Shown: in pieces, positions 38,575 to 48,779 of the stretch
Numbering within the stretch: the stretch's first letter is position 1
Layout: the number at the start of each line of letters is the position of its first letter
NCBI RefSeq assembly: GCF_019703515.2
Contig: NC_059373.1
Coordinates: forward strand, 19,554,281-19,618,280
DNA length: 64,000 nucleotides
DNA from: Myxocyprinus asiaticus
Lineage: Eukaryota; Chordata; Actinopteri; Cypriniformes; Catostomidae
Reading direction: 5' to 3'
Notes under the pieces: model-generated
Databases searched by the model: none
The model's input: the letters and a program-made list of their open reading frames with translations, nothing else
What the model was told of the DNA's origin: nothing
Made by a program: the position numbers and the translations under genes

Positions 38575-38640
38575 AATTAGCTTAGTAAAGAAATGTATTT
38601 GTAGGCACAATTTATATTTGTCCACATGGTTTATTTAAAC
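38490..38640 (-). mobile_element. Tc1-type miniature element fragment with (ATT)n
   Basis: 'ctttgcttttccttcactat' and 'gtaggcacaatttatatttg' recur at 40427-40530. The family is the reverse orientation of the complete copy at 60601-61136. An (ATT)n array occupies 38540-38573. Confidence 0.5.
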
Positions 38641-40265
38641 AATTAAATATGCCACTTCAGTAACACTTTTCACTGATGTTCCCTTTTATAAAGAGGATCA
38701 ATAATTAACTAATACGTAATTTACAAATGCATTATCAATCACTGATATGTGGCTGTAACAAATAAATACAAAGGGAAACTTTCATGCAATACTTGCCAAA
38801 TAGTGAGCCATTTTACCTCACATGTTATACATGCTCAAGAACACTTATTTAACATTAGTAATCTATGAAAATGTACCTTAATTTAAAGGGGACACAAATA
38901 AGTAAGTCAAGATATTACTGTAATTATTAAACACAAAGTGGACTGTAGCAAAATGACATAATTCCTCCTTTTAATCTCACTATAATAGTCTATTTTTGCT
39001 ACATTGTGATATAAATCATGAATTAAGGCATTTTATGTTGCTGATTAAGTATGAATACTGTATGTGTATTTATTAATTCTTCATGCAAGAAAAAAAATGC
39101 TCAGTATTTGGCATTTGGTATTGCATAAACATTACACTTTTCATGTTGTTGACTTATTAATTACTTTTTGGTTTTTAATAAAATTCTTTATAAACCCTTA
39201 ACAAAGGGAATGTTAACAAAGTATTACCGTCTGGCCTTCTTTGCTTGTAAATTCACCAACTTAAAAGTTTTTCTTCAAAAGTATGTATACGATTATGTAA
39301 AGGTGTCTATAGTTTGTTGACAATGTATTTGTCAAATTCCAGTGATCTTGCAAAATTATGAAGATTTTTGCTTATATGCAATCAATGCACAATTTTATAT
39401 ACAATTAAAAGCTAGTTTGATGGCTTTAATTTAACATTTATATACAGCCAGTGTTTACTTGAAGCTAATTGAAGATTGCCTATTTTAGTTAGAAATTAAA
39501 AGCAATTCATTAAATAGTTTTATTGATTTTAAATGAATTTCCTAATGAAATGAATTAGAAAATTGTGGTAATCATGGAGTAAAACCTCACACAACATCAA
39601 CAAAGGGTTGAATTGCACCATGAAACAAAGTCTTCCAAATATTCTGTTTCTATTCTATCTATTTATTCAGACTTTTGAAAAGTTTAGTGCTTAAATGGAT
39701 AAATAATGCATGCAGCCATCATATCATTTATATGCCAGGAATGTTGGAATGGACTGAGGGGTTTATTTAAAATGTTAAAAGGTTTTTGTTCATTTTTTAT
39801 TTATGTAGTTCCCCACTGGGCCCCTAAATCATCTTCAAGCTCAACGATACCCAGCAATTACAGATTGTTTTTATTCCGTTGTTCCCCAAATCATATTTTA
39901 AGCATGGCCAACATATCAAGGCAACCTACCGCACTTAATAACCCCGGACAGTGAGGAGGAAAGCACATATTTGTGGGACTTGGTAGGGCAATTAAGCACT
40001 CTTGATGTAATTCTCCCTAGTGAATTATCAGAGCTCTGATAATTGGTATTAATTGATCATCTCATTCACTAAAGCACTCTCATTTCCTAAATAACTGTAA
40101 GGTAGACTCCAGATGACCTTTCAGGTATGAGGGATGCCCTTTCTCTCAAACCATTAGTGTACTCAGCATGACTGTGCCTTCATTTGTGAGTAACAAATAA
40201 GAGCTAATGATAAAAATAATACATCTCCAAATGAATTACGGGAATCACATAGTGACCAAAATGTG
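38640..40265. other. Intergenic; no gene, candidate regulatory block at 39700-40230
   Basis: No coding signal was seen. The 38640-39700 part is AT-rich and featureless. From 39700 to 40230 the composition becomes more even and the sequence is dense in ATTA/TAAT homeodomain cores. An inverted pair 'tgaattatcagagctctgat' / 'aattggtattaattgatcat' is included. Confidence 0.4.
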
Positions 40266-40269
40266 TGAC

Positions 40270-40555
40270 AAATAATAAGTACCTTATAGCTTCTTCAAAG
40301 TAACCACCCTTTAAGCAAAGTAGCTCTGTACACTTTCATTCTCCCAACCATCATTATGAGATATTCTGGGATGATTTTTAAACAGTATCGAAAAAGTTCC
40401 CATGTATGCTGAGCACTTTTTGGCTGCTTTTCCTTCACTATATGGTCCAAATCATCCATTTCAAAAACATTGTTTTAATAAAAAAATGTAGTTTCCAAAA
40501 TAATTCATATGTAGGCACAATTTATATTTGTCTACAAAACTAATTAAAAAAGTAT
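40270..40555 (-). mobile_element. Tc1-type miniature element fragment, antisense
   Basis: 'cttttccttcactatatggt', 'agtaaccaccctttaagcaa' and 'ttgtctacaaaactaatt' are the reverse complement of blocks in the complete copy at 60601-61136. The terminal repeats are missing. Confidence 0.65.
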
Positions 40556-40655
40556 AAAGGAATATTCCATAAAAATGATTCAGTATTTAACATTATGTCA
40601 CAAATGCTGTCAATTGAGCTTAACTTGTATTAAACCAGGACTATTCTATTAAGCA
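40556..40655 (+). mobile_element. Family A miniature element, internally deleted
   Basis: The left end 'aaaggaatattccataaaaa' is followed almost at once by the right-hand part 'ttgagcttaacttgtattaa'. About 430 bp of the usual interior is missing. Confidence 0.65.
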
Positions 40656-41878
40656 TAAGCCTATAGATGAAAACATTTTTAAGATTGAGAAAAACATACA
40701 TTCAATCAAGTGTGTCCACACTGTTAACTGGTAATGTAAAAGCTGAAATGATACAGATATAATAGTGTATTTGCACTAAAAAGACAATGAGGTGTCCTGA
40801 TATTTGTTAAGTTTTCTTTTAAACTGCTTTCAGGGGCAAGTTTTACAATTAAATAAGGATAAACTTGAAACTGTGCAGAGGTCCAGTGGACTCATGAATA
40901 AAAGAATGGTAGGGTGCAACAGTAGATTGCAGTGATCTTAGGGAAAAATGCATCATTGGGTTTTGAGAACTTGGGAGGCCTGGCAGAGGCATAGGCTTAT
41001 AGTACGAGCTCAACACGGAAACAATTTATCATGTGTGAGCGGCTGTCTGCTCACAAGACAACAACAATGTTCCAAATCTCTCCCTTAGGCGGGACACATA
41101 TCCAGCGTAGCTACCACTCAGACATGCGGCCCCTGTCTTCTCTCTCACACACACGCACACACACAGGTGGTTAACATGCTATCAAGCACATTTAATGATA
41201 TACTATACATCATAATGGGAATATGCTTTCGAAAGTTTGTTTTCCCCCCCTTTTTTAGGATTAAAATAATGCAGTCCTTCACTGGTAATTTTTCAAACAT
41301 GGAGAATTAATGATCCATTCATGTTGCTTTTTTCTCATTCTAAATGCAGGATGGGAAATCCAAAATCTTACATTTGTCAACCTCATTTCAAAAGCAAACT
41401 CAGGATTGACAAGCTTTCTCATTCAGGGTTGGGAAATGTAGTCATCATTTAGTCATCTTTAATTTAACCGTTTGTCCTCTGAGTGGCAAACTTCCTTAAA
41501 ATGAGCCAAAGCAGGCAACGCCTACTGCAATGGAATGGAAAATGTGCAGTTTATTTCATACTGCTGTGTTTGGGATTGGGAAATGAAAGAAACACATAAG
41601 CAAACAAAGAGTGGGTGTGTGTTTCATGATTGGGTGGCTGGTGGCCGTCACGCAGCTAGTTGGAATTAAGAGTGACATGTGTTACTGAGGGGCTCCCTGC
41701 TAAGGAACACTGTTCTTTCGTGGCGGAAGAGACTGAGCTTTGAATTATTGGATATTGTGCTGGGTTACATATGCTCTGATTAAGGGAAGCTGAGTGTGTG
41801 GAATCTCACTCTTTTTTCTTATTGGCTCTGAATACATGACTCTGAAGATTCCACATGCAGCAGTGCATCATCCAAGCC

Positions 41879-42950
41879 TTAAAGGGGACCTATTATGCAA
41901 AATTCACTTTTACATGGTGTTTGAACATAAATGTGAGTCGGCAGTGTGTGTACACAACCACCCTACAATGTTAAAAGTCCACCCACTCCTCTTTCTTATA
42001 TTTCTATTAATCAAAAACAGTGTATCAAAGTGATTGGTTTTCGTTTCTGCTCTAACGTGTCGTCATGTTAGAGCAGGCCCCGCCCACGACTGGTGATGGA
42101 CTCCACCCTATTATCATAGATCCTCCCCTGAGTGATCGACACACAGTCCGCCAATTTTTTACGCACTGGAGCAGCTACGGTGAGAAGAATAATGTCTCAG
42201 CTTCCTAAGCATCATAAGTGTTCTGTTGTTGGCTGTAAAAGTGAACATAAGAGTCTTCATCAGAGCAACTGAAGACGCAGTGGACAAGTTTTATTTTTGA
42301 AGAAAATGTGCCCCAAAACATACCAAAATTTGTGTATGTTTGTGCAAATCATTTTACACCAGACTGCTTTGTGAATGAGGGTCAATATAAAGCAGGATTT
42401 TCCAAAAATGTGATTCTTAAGCATGGATCAGTACCAACTGTTCGTGTTCCAGCTTTAGTATCGCACTTTATATTTTGTGATATCGCCTTTCCTAATGTGC
42501 TTGTTAGCTGATTCCACGGCTAATGCAGCTAAAGTTACCATTGTCTCTGATTGTATTCACGTAGAACAGAGCTATGTCGTTATTTTTAAGCTTACTGTCT
42601 GTATAATTCATAACCGCACCTTTATTATGCACAATACAGTCAGGTGATTGTCTTTTTGAAAACTATGTACATTTTCTGTGAACATAAGAGAGTTGTACTA
42701 AAAGTGGTTCTGATTTGTTGTTGCTGTAGTATCCAAAGCAGGAGCTGTAAAGGCACAGCCCTGTTCCGGAAAGGGGGCGGGGTGCAACAGCTCATTTGCA
42801 TTTAAAGAGACACACACGAAAACAGCGCGTTTTTGATTCCACCCAAAAAGAGGCATTTACAACATGATATAATAAATGATCCGTGGGGTATTTTGAGCTG
42901 AAACTTCACAGACACATTCTGGGGACACCTGAGACTTGAAATACTTTTGG
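41879..42950 (+). mobile_element. Kolobok-like TTAA transposon relic with a THAP domain
   Basis: TTAA at 41879-41882 is followed by AGGGGACCTATTATGC, the terminus of a widespread fish TTAA family. The interior encodes a broken THAP zinc finger (42192-42511). Near 42790-42950 the sequence 'gagacacacacgaaaacagc' to 'gagacttgaaatac' matches what I recall of the 3' part of this family. The right terminus is missing. Kolobok transposases are known to carry N-terminal THAP domains, which supports the superfamily assignment. Confidence 0.75.
42192..42511 (+). pseudogene. THAP-type zinc finger, transposon-derived, frameshifted
   Basis: The frame starts [20 protein letters not shown] (first Cys pair of the C2CH finger) and hits a TGA after about 26 residues. 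A second frame continues [11 protein letters not shown], then [17 protein letters not shown], which supplies the C-x2-H pair and the conserved HF, and ends near [11 protein letters not shown], close to the AVPTIF-type THAP C-terminus. The distance between Cys pairs fits the family. The frame change, the stop and the absence of a catalytic domain make it non-functional as read. It could be a spliced exon only if an intron were hidden in about 50 bp, which is too short. Confidence 0.75.
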
Positions 42951-43019
42951 AAAGTTGACATGTCCTGTGGTGTGCTGTACTCCATCTAAACTAAAATTAT
43001 ATTAAATGGCTAATTCATT

Positions 43020-43020
<1 letters not shown>

Positions 43021-43050
<30 letters not shown>

Positions 43051-43074
43051 GTCTGTCTGTCTGTCTGTCTGTCT
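43021..43074 (+). repeat. Compound microsatellite (CTAT)n(CTGT)n
   Basis: About seven CTAT units followed by about six CTGT units. Confidence 0.95.
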
Positions 43075-44119
43075 AAAATATTTTTTAGTTTTTGTTACAT
43101 TTTGAATTGCTAATCTCTTTAATGTGTCTCTACATATCTGAGAACACTTACTGTCCTCTCATCTTACAAGCTCCCATCACTTCTGACGGAACAGTGAAAC
43201 AGGATTGTTTGTTTATGCTTGAAATGGATTGAGTGACTTGAACATGATGCATCCACGGTGATTTTTGTTTTGTATTTTACATTGCCCACTCTGTAGCCAT
43301 GAGAACTGGAGTATGCAGTGTCTTTGTTCCTCATCCAAAATGCAGATAGCAACAGAAAAAGAAAATAGCTATCCATTGATGTGCATCTATCACTGTAAAA
43401 AATGTCTGTAATTTTAACGGTAAAAGACTGTTAAAAAAAAAAAAAAAAAATGCTACAGTTAAAAATCGTTAATTGGTTAATGGGTAGGTACCTTAAAATA
43501 TATGGTAAAAAATTATAATGTATTAAAAAGAAAATACATGTTAAAAAACACATTTTACATGTAAAAAGTATGTTTTTTTTCTTCGTATAATTAACAGTAA
43601 AAATGAATATTATGTTTAAAAAGAGAGTACATGTACTTTTTACGATAAATTATTGTTAAAAGTACAGTAAAAATACAATAATCGGGCATTCCCAGAATTC
43701 CCTGCGCAACCCATCACATTTCATTATATTTTATGGGAATAGTTATGTTTCTTCTTATTCTGAATATCACTTATCTACACTGAGGTGTTCTGTGTTATAT
43801 CTGATGTAGTTTAGTTAATGTTTACTGCATTATTTTAATTTCACATGTGTTACCCTGATGGTGTTTAGTGTTTGTGTGAGTGGCACTGAGCACTGTCTCT
43901 ACATGATTATTGATCATTGCTCTTGGAAAGGCCACTACTGATAAAATTAATGTCATCATGTGCATTTCTGTAATTACTACGGTGAGTATCAATACATTAT
44001 AAAGTGATAAGCAGATTTTTACAGTTTCAGAAGGTTAAAGGATTAAGTTTATATCATTTAATAATATAAACGGTAATGCACCGTAAAATGTACGGGCATC
44101 AAAATTACATCCCGCAAAG

Positions 44120-45272
44120 TAGTGATGGGAAGATCGGATCATATTACTGACTTGAATATTTGAGTCTCGTCCAGCAAAATGAACAAATCTTTATTCTAGT
44201 CATTTCATTCATTTGAGCAGAATTAAATTAAAATGTTACATTTTCAATAGTCAAATCCCCCCAACACATCTACTTACGCAAACTTTGATTAAAGTCCCAA
44301 TAAGGAAAAATTGATAATGCAGCCAAGGACAAATTATGAGAAACAGAAATGATTAGTTCACCTCTGGAGATTTCTTGTCCGAGTCGTTTGTTCTTTTGTC
44401 ACGTGACAGAAGAACGAACTATTTGGACCAAAAGAGTTGAATGGTAAACTAATCATTTCTGTTTCCTGTACAGCGCCTATGGCTGTGTCTCGTTTTGAAG
44501 GCTGCATGCTAGGTAGGACACGTCCTTTGAAGGCTGCAGTATACCGAGTGTCCTCCTTTAAACAAATCTCGTTTAAACGAGACGGCCTTCGTAGGACAAA
44601 CGGAAACGGAAGGTAACATGGTTGTTATGACAGCACGCCACTCTTTAACGCTTCGAGTGAGAAGGTAACAAAGTCCCTTTAGAAGGGAATATATGAGGTG
44701 ACTTTTAAGAGAGTTATAAAGATGTAAACAGAAAAGAAAATAGATTTTACAGGTGTACTTTTAGTCTAATACTTTATTTTAAATATATATTAATATCATT
44801 ATACATATTATATACTCTGCACCCATCTACTGAGGTACTTCAACTTGGGAATTAAAATTCCTTGCGTTTGAACATCATATTTACAGGCAAACTGGCGTTA
44901 ATTTTTTTTTTTAGACATTTCCGTTGAAGCAAATAATTGTGGGTTGTGAGTGCCCATGAAGGATACACCTCATGCATACTCCGAATTCCCGTGAAAGAAG
45001 GTCGCATTCGAAGGCTGCATTCGAAGTGTCCTACTCGCTTTTCTGAAATGAGACAGCCTCAATGACGTATGCGGCCGTCAAATGCGACCTCCGGAGGATG
45101 CAGCCTTCCAAACGAGACACAGCCTATGTGGTTTTCACATAACAAACAAACGGAGGTTGCACAATGCACATGCTCGGCCAACACAAAATGAATGAATCAC
45201 TCTCTGAGACTACTCGTTCTTCTGAGTCACATAAAAGATTCGTTCAAATTGTTCATGAATGACCCATCACTA
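44120..45272 (+). mobile_element. Non-autonomous hAT element (middle level)
   Basis: Ends TAGTGATGGG and CCCATCACTA are perfect 10 bp inverted repeats. They are flanked by an exact 8 bp duplication, CCGCAAAG (44112-44119 and 45273-45280), the hallmark of hAT insertion. Internal sequence such as 'cattcatttgagcag' has no coding capacity. It is itself interrupted at 44481-45124. Confidence 0.88.
44481..45124 (+). mobile_element. Non-autonomous DNA element, GGCTGTGTCTCG termini (inner level)
   Basis: It begins GGCTGTGTCTCGTTTTGAAG and ends CCAAACGAGACACAGCC, inverted repeats of about 16 bp. The subterminal parts also pair ('ggctgcatgctagg', 'ggatgcagcc'). A 3 bp TAT lies on each side (44478-44480, 45125-45127), consistent with a 3 bp target duplication as in PIF/Harbinger-like elements. 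It is non-coding. Confidence 0.75.
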
Positions 45273-45958
45273 CCGCAAAGCCTGAAGCCTGGTTACCGTA
45301 TTTTTTATGGTGAATTTCTTGCAACCTCAACTGCCAGTTTTTTACTGTAAATTTAACAGGATTTCTTTTTTTTTTTTTTTTTTTTTTTACAGTGAATTCA
45401 TATCTGTGATTTTATGTGCATAGGATACTCTAACACAGTGGTTCTCAACTGGTCTCTAAATGTAACCTGTATAAAATGCGGTCTGGGTCATATTTTCTTT
45501 TACCTTGCATAGTTTTGCTCATGGCTTTTAAGGATGAAGGCATGTTACCCAACCTGTCCATGTTGGCATCTTCCTAATTTGTCTAGCTTCTACCTTCCAC
45601 CAAGGCAAAATACAGTACCATATGTGATTGGATATACAGCCTTTAAAGGAATAGTTCACCCAAAAATTAAAATTCTCTAATTGCTTACTCACCCTTATGC
45701 CATCCCAGATGTGTATGCATTTCTTTTAACTGCTGAACTCAAATAAAGATTTTTAGAAGAATATCTCAGCTCTTTTAGTCCACATAATGCAAGTGAATGG
45801 CTGCCAACATTTTTGAAGTTCCAAAAGTCATATAAGTCAGCATAAAAGTAATCCATAAGACTCCAGTGGTTAAATCCATGTCTTCAGAAGTGATATGATA
45901 GGTGTGGGTGAGAAAAGATCACTTTTACATTCTTCTTCTTGTGTTTTTGTGATTCACA

Positions 45959-46639
45959 CACTGTAAAAAAAAAATTAAAACTTGAGTAAACTTAAATAAG
46001 CAACAGCTGCAAAGAAAATTGAGTTTACTCAACTTAAGGCAAATTAGTTTACCAACTTAACAATTCAAGATGAAGTAAGTTCCATTAACTTAATACAATA
46101 CGTTCAGCCACCTTAAAAATATTAAGTTCAATAAACTTGTAATTTTTAAGTACAGCTGACCATCATTTTCAATATTCTTGGTATAAAAATATATTCTTTA
46201 TTAAGTAGATCAACATTTATACATAAGATCATATGTCAGCCCCACCTAAGTACAAAGCAGTTGGTCCAACTTAAAAAGTGGTGTAGGTAACAATTACTCA
46301 AAACTTTTAGAAGTTAAGTCAACTTAATAACTGACCTTATTCTTAATATAGTATAAGAATTTGACCATATAGACCTTATTCTTATTCTTAGTATAATAAC
46401 TTATTCTGCCAAAAATTGCCTCCTCAGGACTGAGCGTCAGTGATCAAACTGAGCTTGCTCAAACACTTGACATTGTATGTGCTCACTGTTTAAAATTTTA
46501 AGTTGCTCTGACTTAAATGGCATAAAAGTTGACTTAATTGATTGTTTTAAGTAATTTGAACTTTTTGTACATTAGATAGTTCAGTAAACTTTTAAAATTT
46601 AGTTCATCTGACAAAACTGAAGTTGAATTTTTTACAGTG
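45959..46639 (+). mobile_element. CACTG-ended non-autonomous element inside a family B element
   Basis: It begins CACTGTAAAAAAAAAATT and ends AATTTTTTACAGTG. Subterminal 'aacttgagtaaactt' and 'agttaagtcaac' type repeats recur through the body. It has the same kind of terminus as 43391-45394 but a different interior. Confidence 0.7.
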
Positions 46640-46703
46640 CATTCTTCATGCAATCCGCTCCCTACTGGGCAAGGAGAAGAATTTAAAGAAGAAAAAAAAA
46701 GAC

Positions 46704-48099
46704 TTAAAGGTGCAGTATGTAAGATTCAGAAACCCTTGTTATTAATGATACCTGTGGCCGTTAAGTGAACTGCAACCTGTTGCTCGTGATCGTGCTCGCG
46801 CACACACTGTATAGGGACACGAGCGAGCATGACTCCATAGGGAAGCGAGACTGAACGTGATTCACCGGCATCATGATCACAGATGAGGTAGCATAATTAA
46901 AATGACACAGTTATGATTGTTTTACTACAAACTTTGAGGTTGTATATTATATTTGACTCTCCAGTGCTGTAACAGTGCTAAAACAAAGTGTGGATATAGG
47001 TCTGACTATGCAAGACTGTAGTTTGAAATAATCACTTTGCATGATACATTGACTGCATATATACGATAGCCTATGTTGGCGTTAGCGAGCTAGCCAGCTT
47101 TATCAATAGCTGTTAGCTAAATTTGGTGGATGATGACAGTAGCTGTTTATAAAATAGACTGTACATTATAAATATGTTGACGCAATTCAGTATTGATGTG
47201 ATTCCATCACAACTGTCATTTTGATCTATCGATGTGCTATTTAATAATAGAATGTATATATTTTCTGTATAACCAAGTTACATTACACTAATGAATGGAG
47301 CTTTTTGCATTATCTTGAACATTGTCTAGCATTCATTTAATGTGTTATTGTAGTTTACCTTGCTGAATAATTGCAGATGAACATTATGTCAGTTACTGTG
47401 AATCAGCATACCTGACTTTTAGTATAAAGAGAAGATCGTTGAAATTATATGAAAGTTACGAAGCAAAGTAGCTTGCAATTCATCAGCGTTAGCAGGCAAG
47501 ATCAAGTTAGCTAAAATTACACAGATCAATCCTTATGGCACTATATTTCACATGTTTTGCAGTTATGTAAGTTTACCTGTCCAATAAGAAGAACGCCAAT
47601 TCAGGGTCGGTTTTGATCCCCAAATCCGAACAAAAGTCCCTTCAGGAATCAAATTCCCTGTCGATGTTCACTCTAGTTATCGCTCGACCATGATCACATT
47701 CCCGCTTAGCCAGATGGGATTCAGAATTTTTTTTTTTTTTTTTTTGGCTTACTTGGAGTTTGTGTAGGAATCGGTGTTGTGCTGGGAACCGGACGTTTGC
47801 TGGATTCCATCTCTAAGATAACGTTACCTAGTGTTGCAGTTTGCTGTCGCTGTTGAATAGCGGAAGAGAAGCACTGAGGCAAGGCTCTCGGGAGCGCGCA
47901 TTAACGTCACATCCTTTGGATTTTCCTGGTAAAAGTGACCCGCTCCCTTCGCGTGAAAATCAGTCTACATGCTGTAATAGGGAACCTAGGAAGTCCGGGA
48001 AGGGCTCATTTTTTAAGTTGCGTTACAAGCCATTCACACATTGGCAAAAAAAAAAAAAGGTGAATATTACATGAAAAATGTTACATATTGCACCTTTAA
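46704..48099 (-). mobile_element. Non-autonomous TTAA-type element, family D, copy 2
   Basis: TTAA lies at 46704-46707 and 48096-48099, with ends AGGTGCAGTATGTAA and TTACATATTGCACCT. It is the reverse orientation of 16938-18018 and about 315 bp longer. Open frames inside (such as 47841-48074) match no known protein. Confidence 0.82.
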
Positions 48100-48692
48100 A
48101 TATTGATCTGTATCTCACCCACACCTATTGTACAGTATCACTTCTGAAAATATGGATTAAAACACTGGAGTCGTATGGATTGCTTTTATTATGCCTTTAT
48201 GTGCTTTTTGGAGCGTCGAAATTTTGGCACCCATTCACTTGCATTGTTTGGACCTGCAGAGCTGAAAAATTCTTCTAAAAATCATACTTTGTGCTCTGCA
48301 GAAGAAAGAAAGTCATACACATCTGGGATGGCATGAGTGTGAGTAAATAAGTGAATTTTCATTTTTGGGTGAACTATCCCTTTAATGTCAATAACACAAG
48401 ATATGGAAAGCATTTTATCCTCCCTTTCAAAAGTTGGCAGGCCTCTGTATTTTGATATCCCAATTATGCATAATTTGGTTATTTGCTTTTATTATTTGCA
48501 TTAGCATTGTTTTTCCCTACTGGCCACATCCCAATCAGAACAGACCTGCTACACATTTTTGGGCTGCAATCCACCAGTTGCTTTAACCCTGTAAAATATC
48601 ATGTTCTGGACTTAGAAGACAGGCAGGTTACAGACCAGTAAATGAACAAGATTTGTCATCCTGTAACATTTTGCCCTGCATTCCCCTCTTGC

Positions 48693-48694
<2 letters not shown>

Positions 48695-48772
<78 letters not shown>
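48695..48772 (+). repeat. (TA)n microsatellite
   Basis: About 39 uninterrupted AT units. Confidence 0.97.
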
Positions 48773-48776
<4 letters not shown>

Positions 48777-48779
48777 GCA

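Larger units (their letters stand above)
43391..45394 (+). mobile_element. Outer element of a three-level nest, CACTG termini
   Basis: It starts CACTGTAAAAAATG and ends with a poly-T run and TTTACAGTG, an inverted terminal repeat starting CACTG. Fish EnSpm/CACTA-type non-autonomous elements have such ends; no clear target duplication is visible, so the superfamily is tentative. The interior is interrupted by the hAT element at 44120-45272. Without inserts the element would be about 850 bp. Confidence 0.65.
45643..48385 (+). mobile_element. Family B TTAA element hosting two other transposons
   Basis: TTAA plus AGGAATAGTTCACCC at 45643 pairs with GGGTGAACTATCCC plus TTAA at 48382-48385. Interior family B blocks ('ccatcccagatgtgtatgc', 'ctccagtggttaaatcc' and 'tcacccacacctat') occur on both sides of the inserts at 45959-46639 and 46704-48099. 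With these removed it is about 670 bp, similar to the copy at 53606. Confidence 0.82.
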
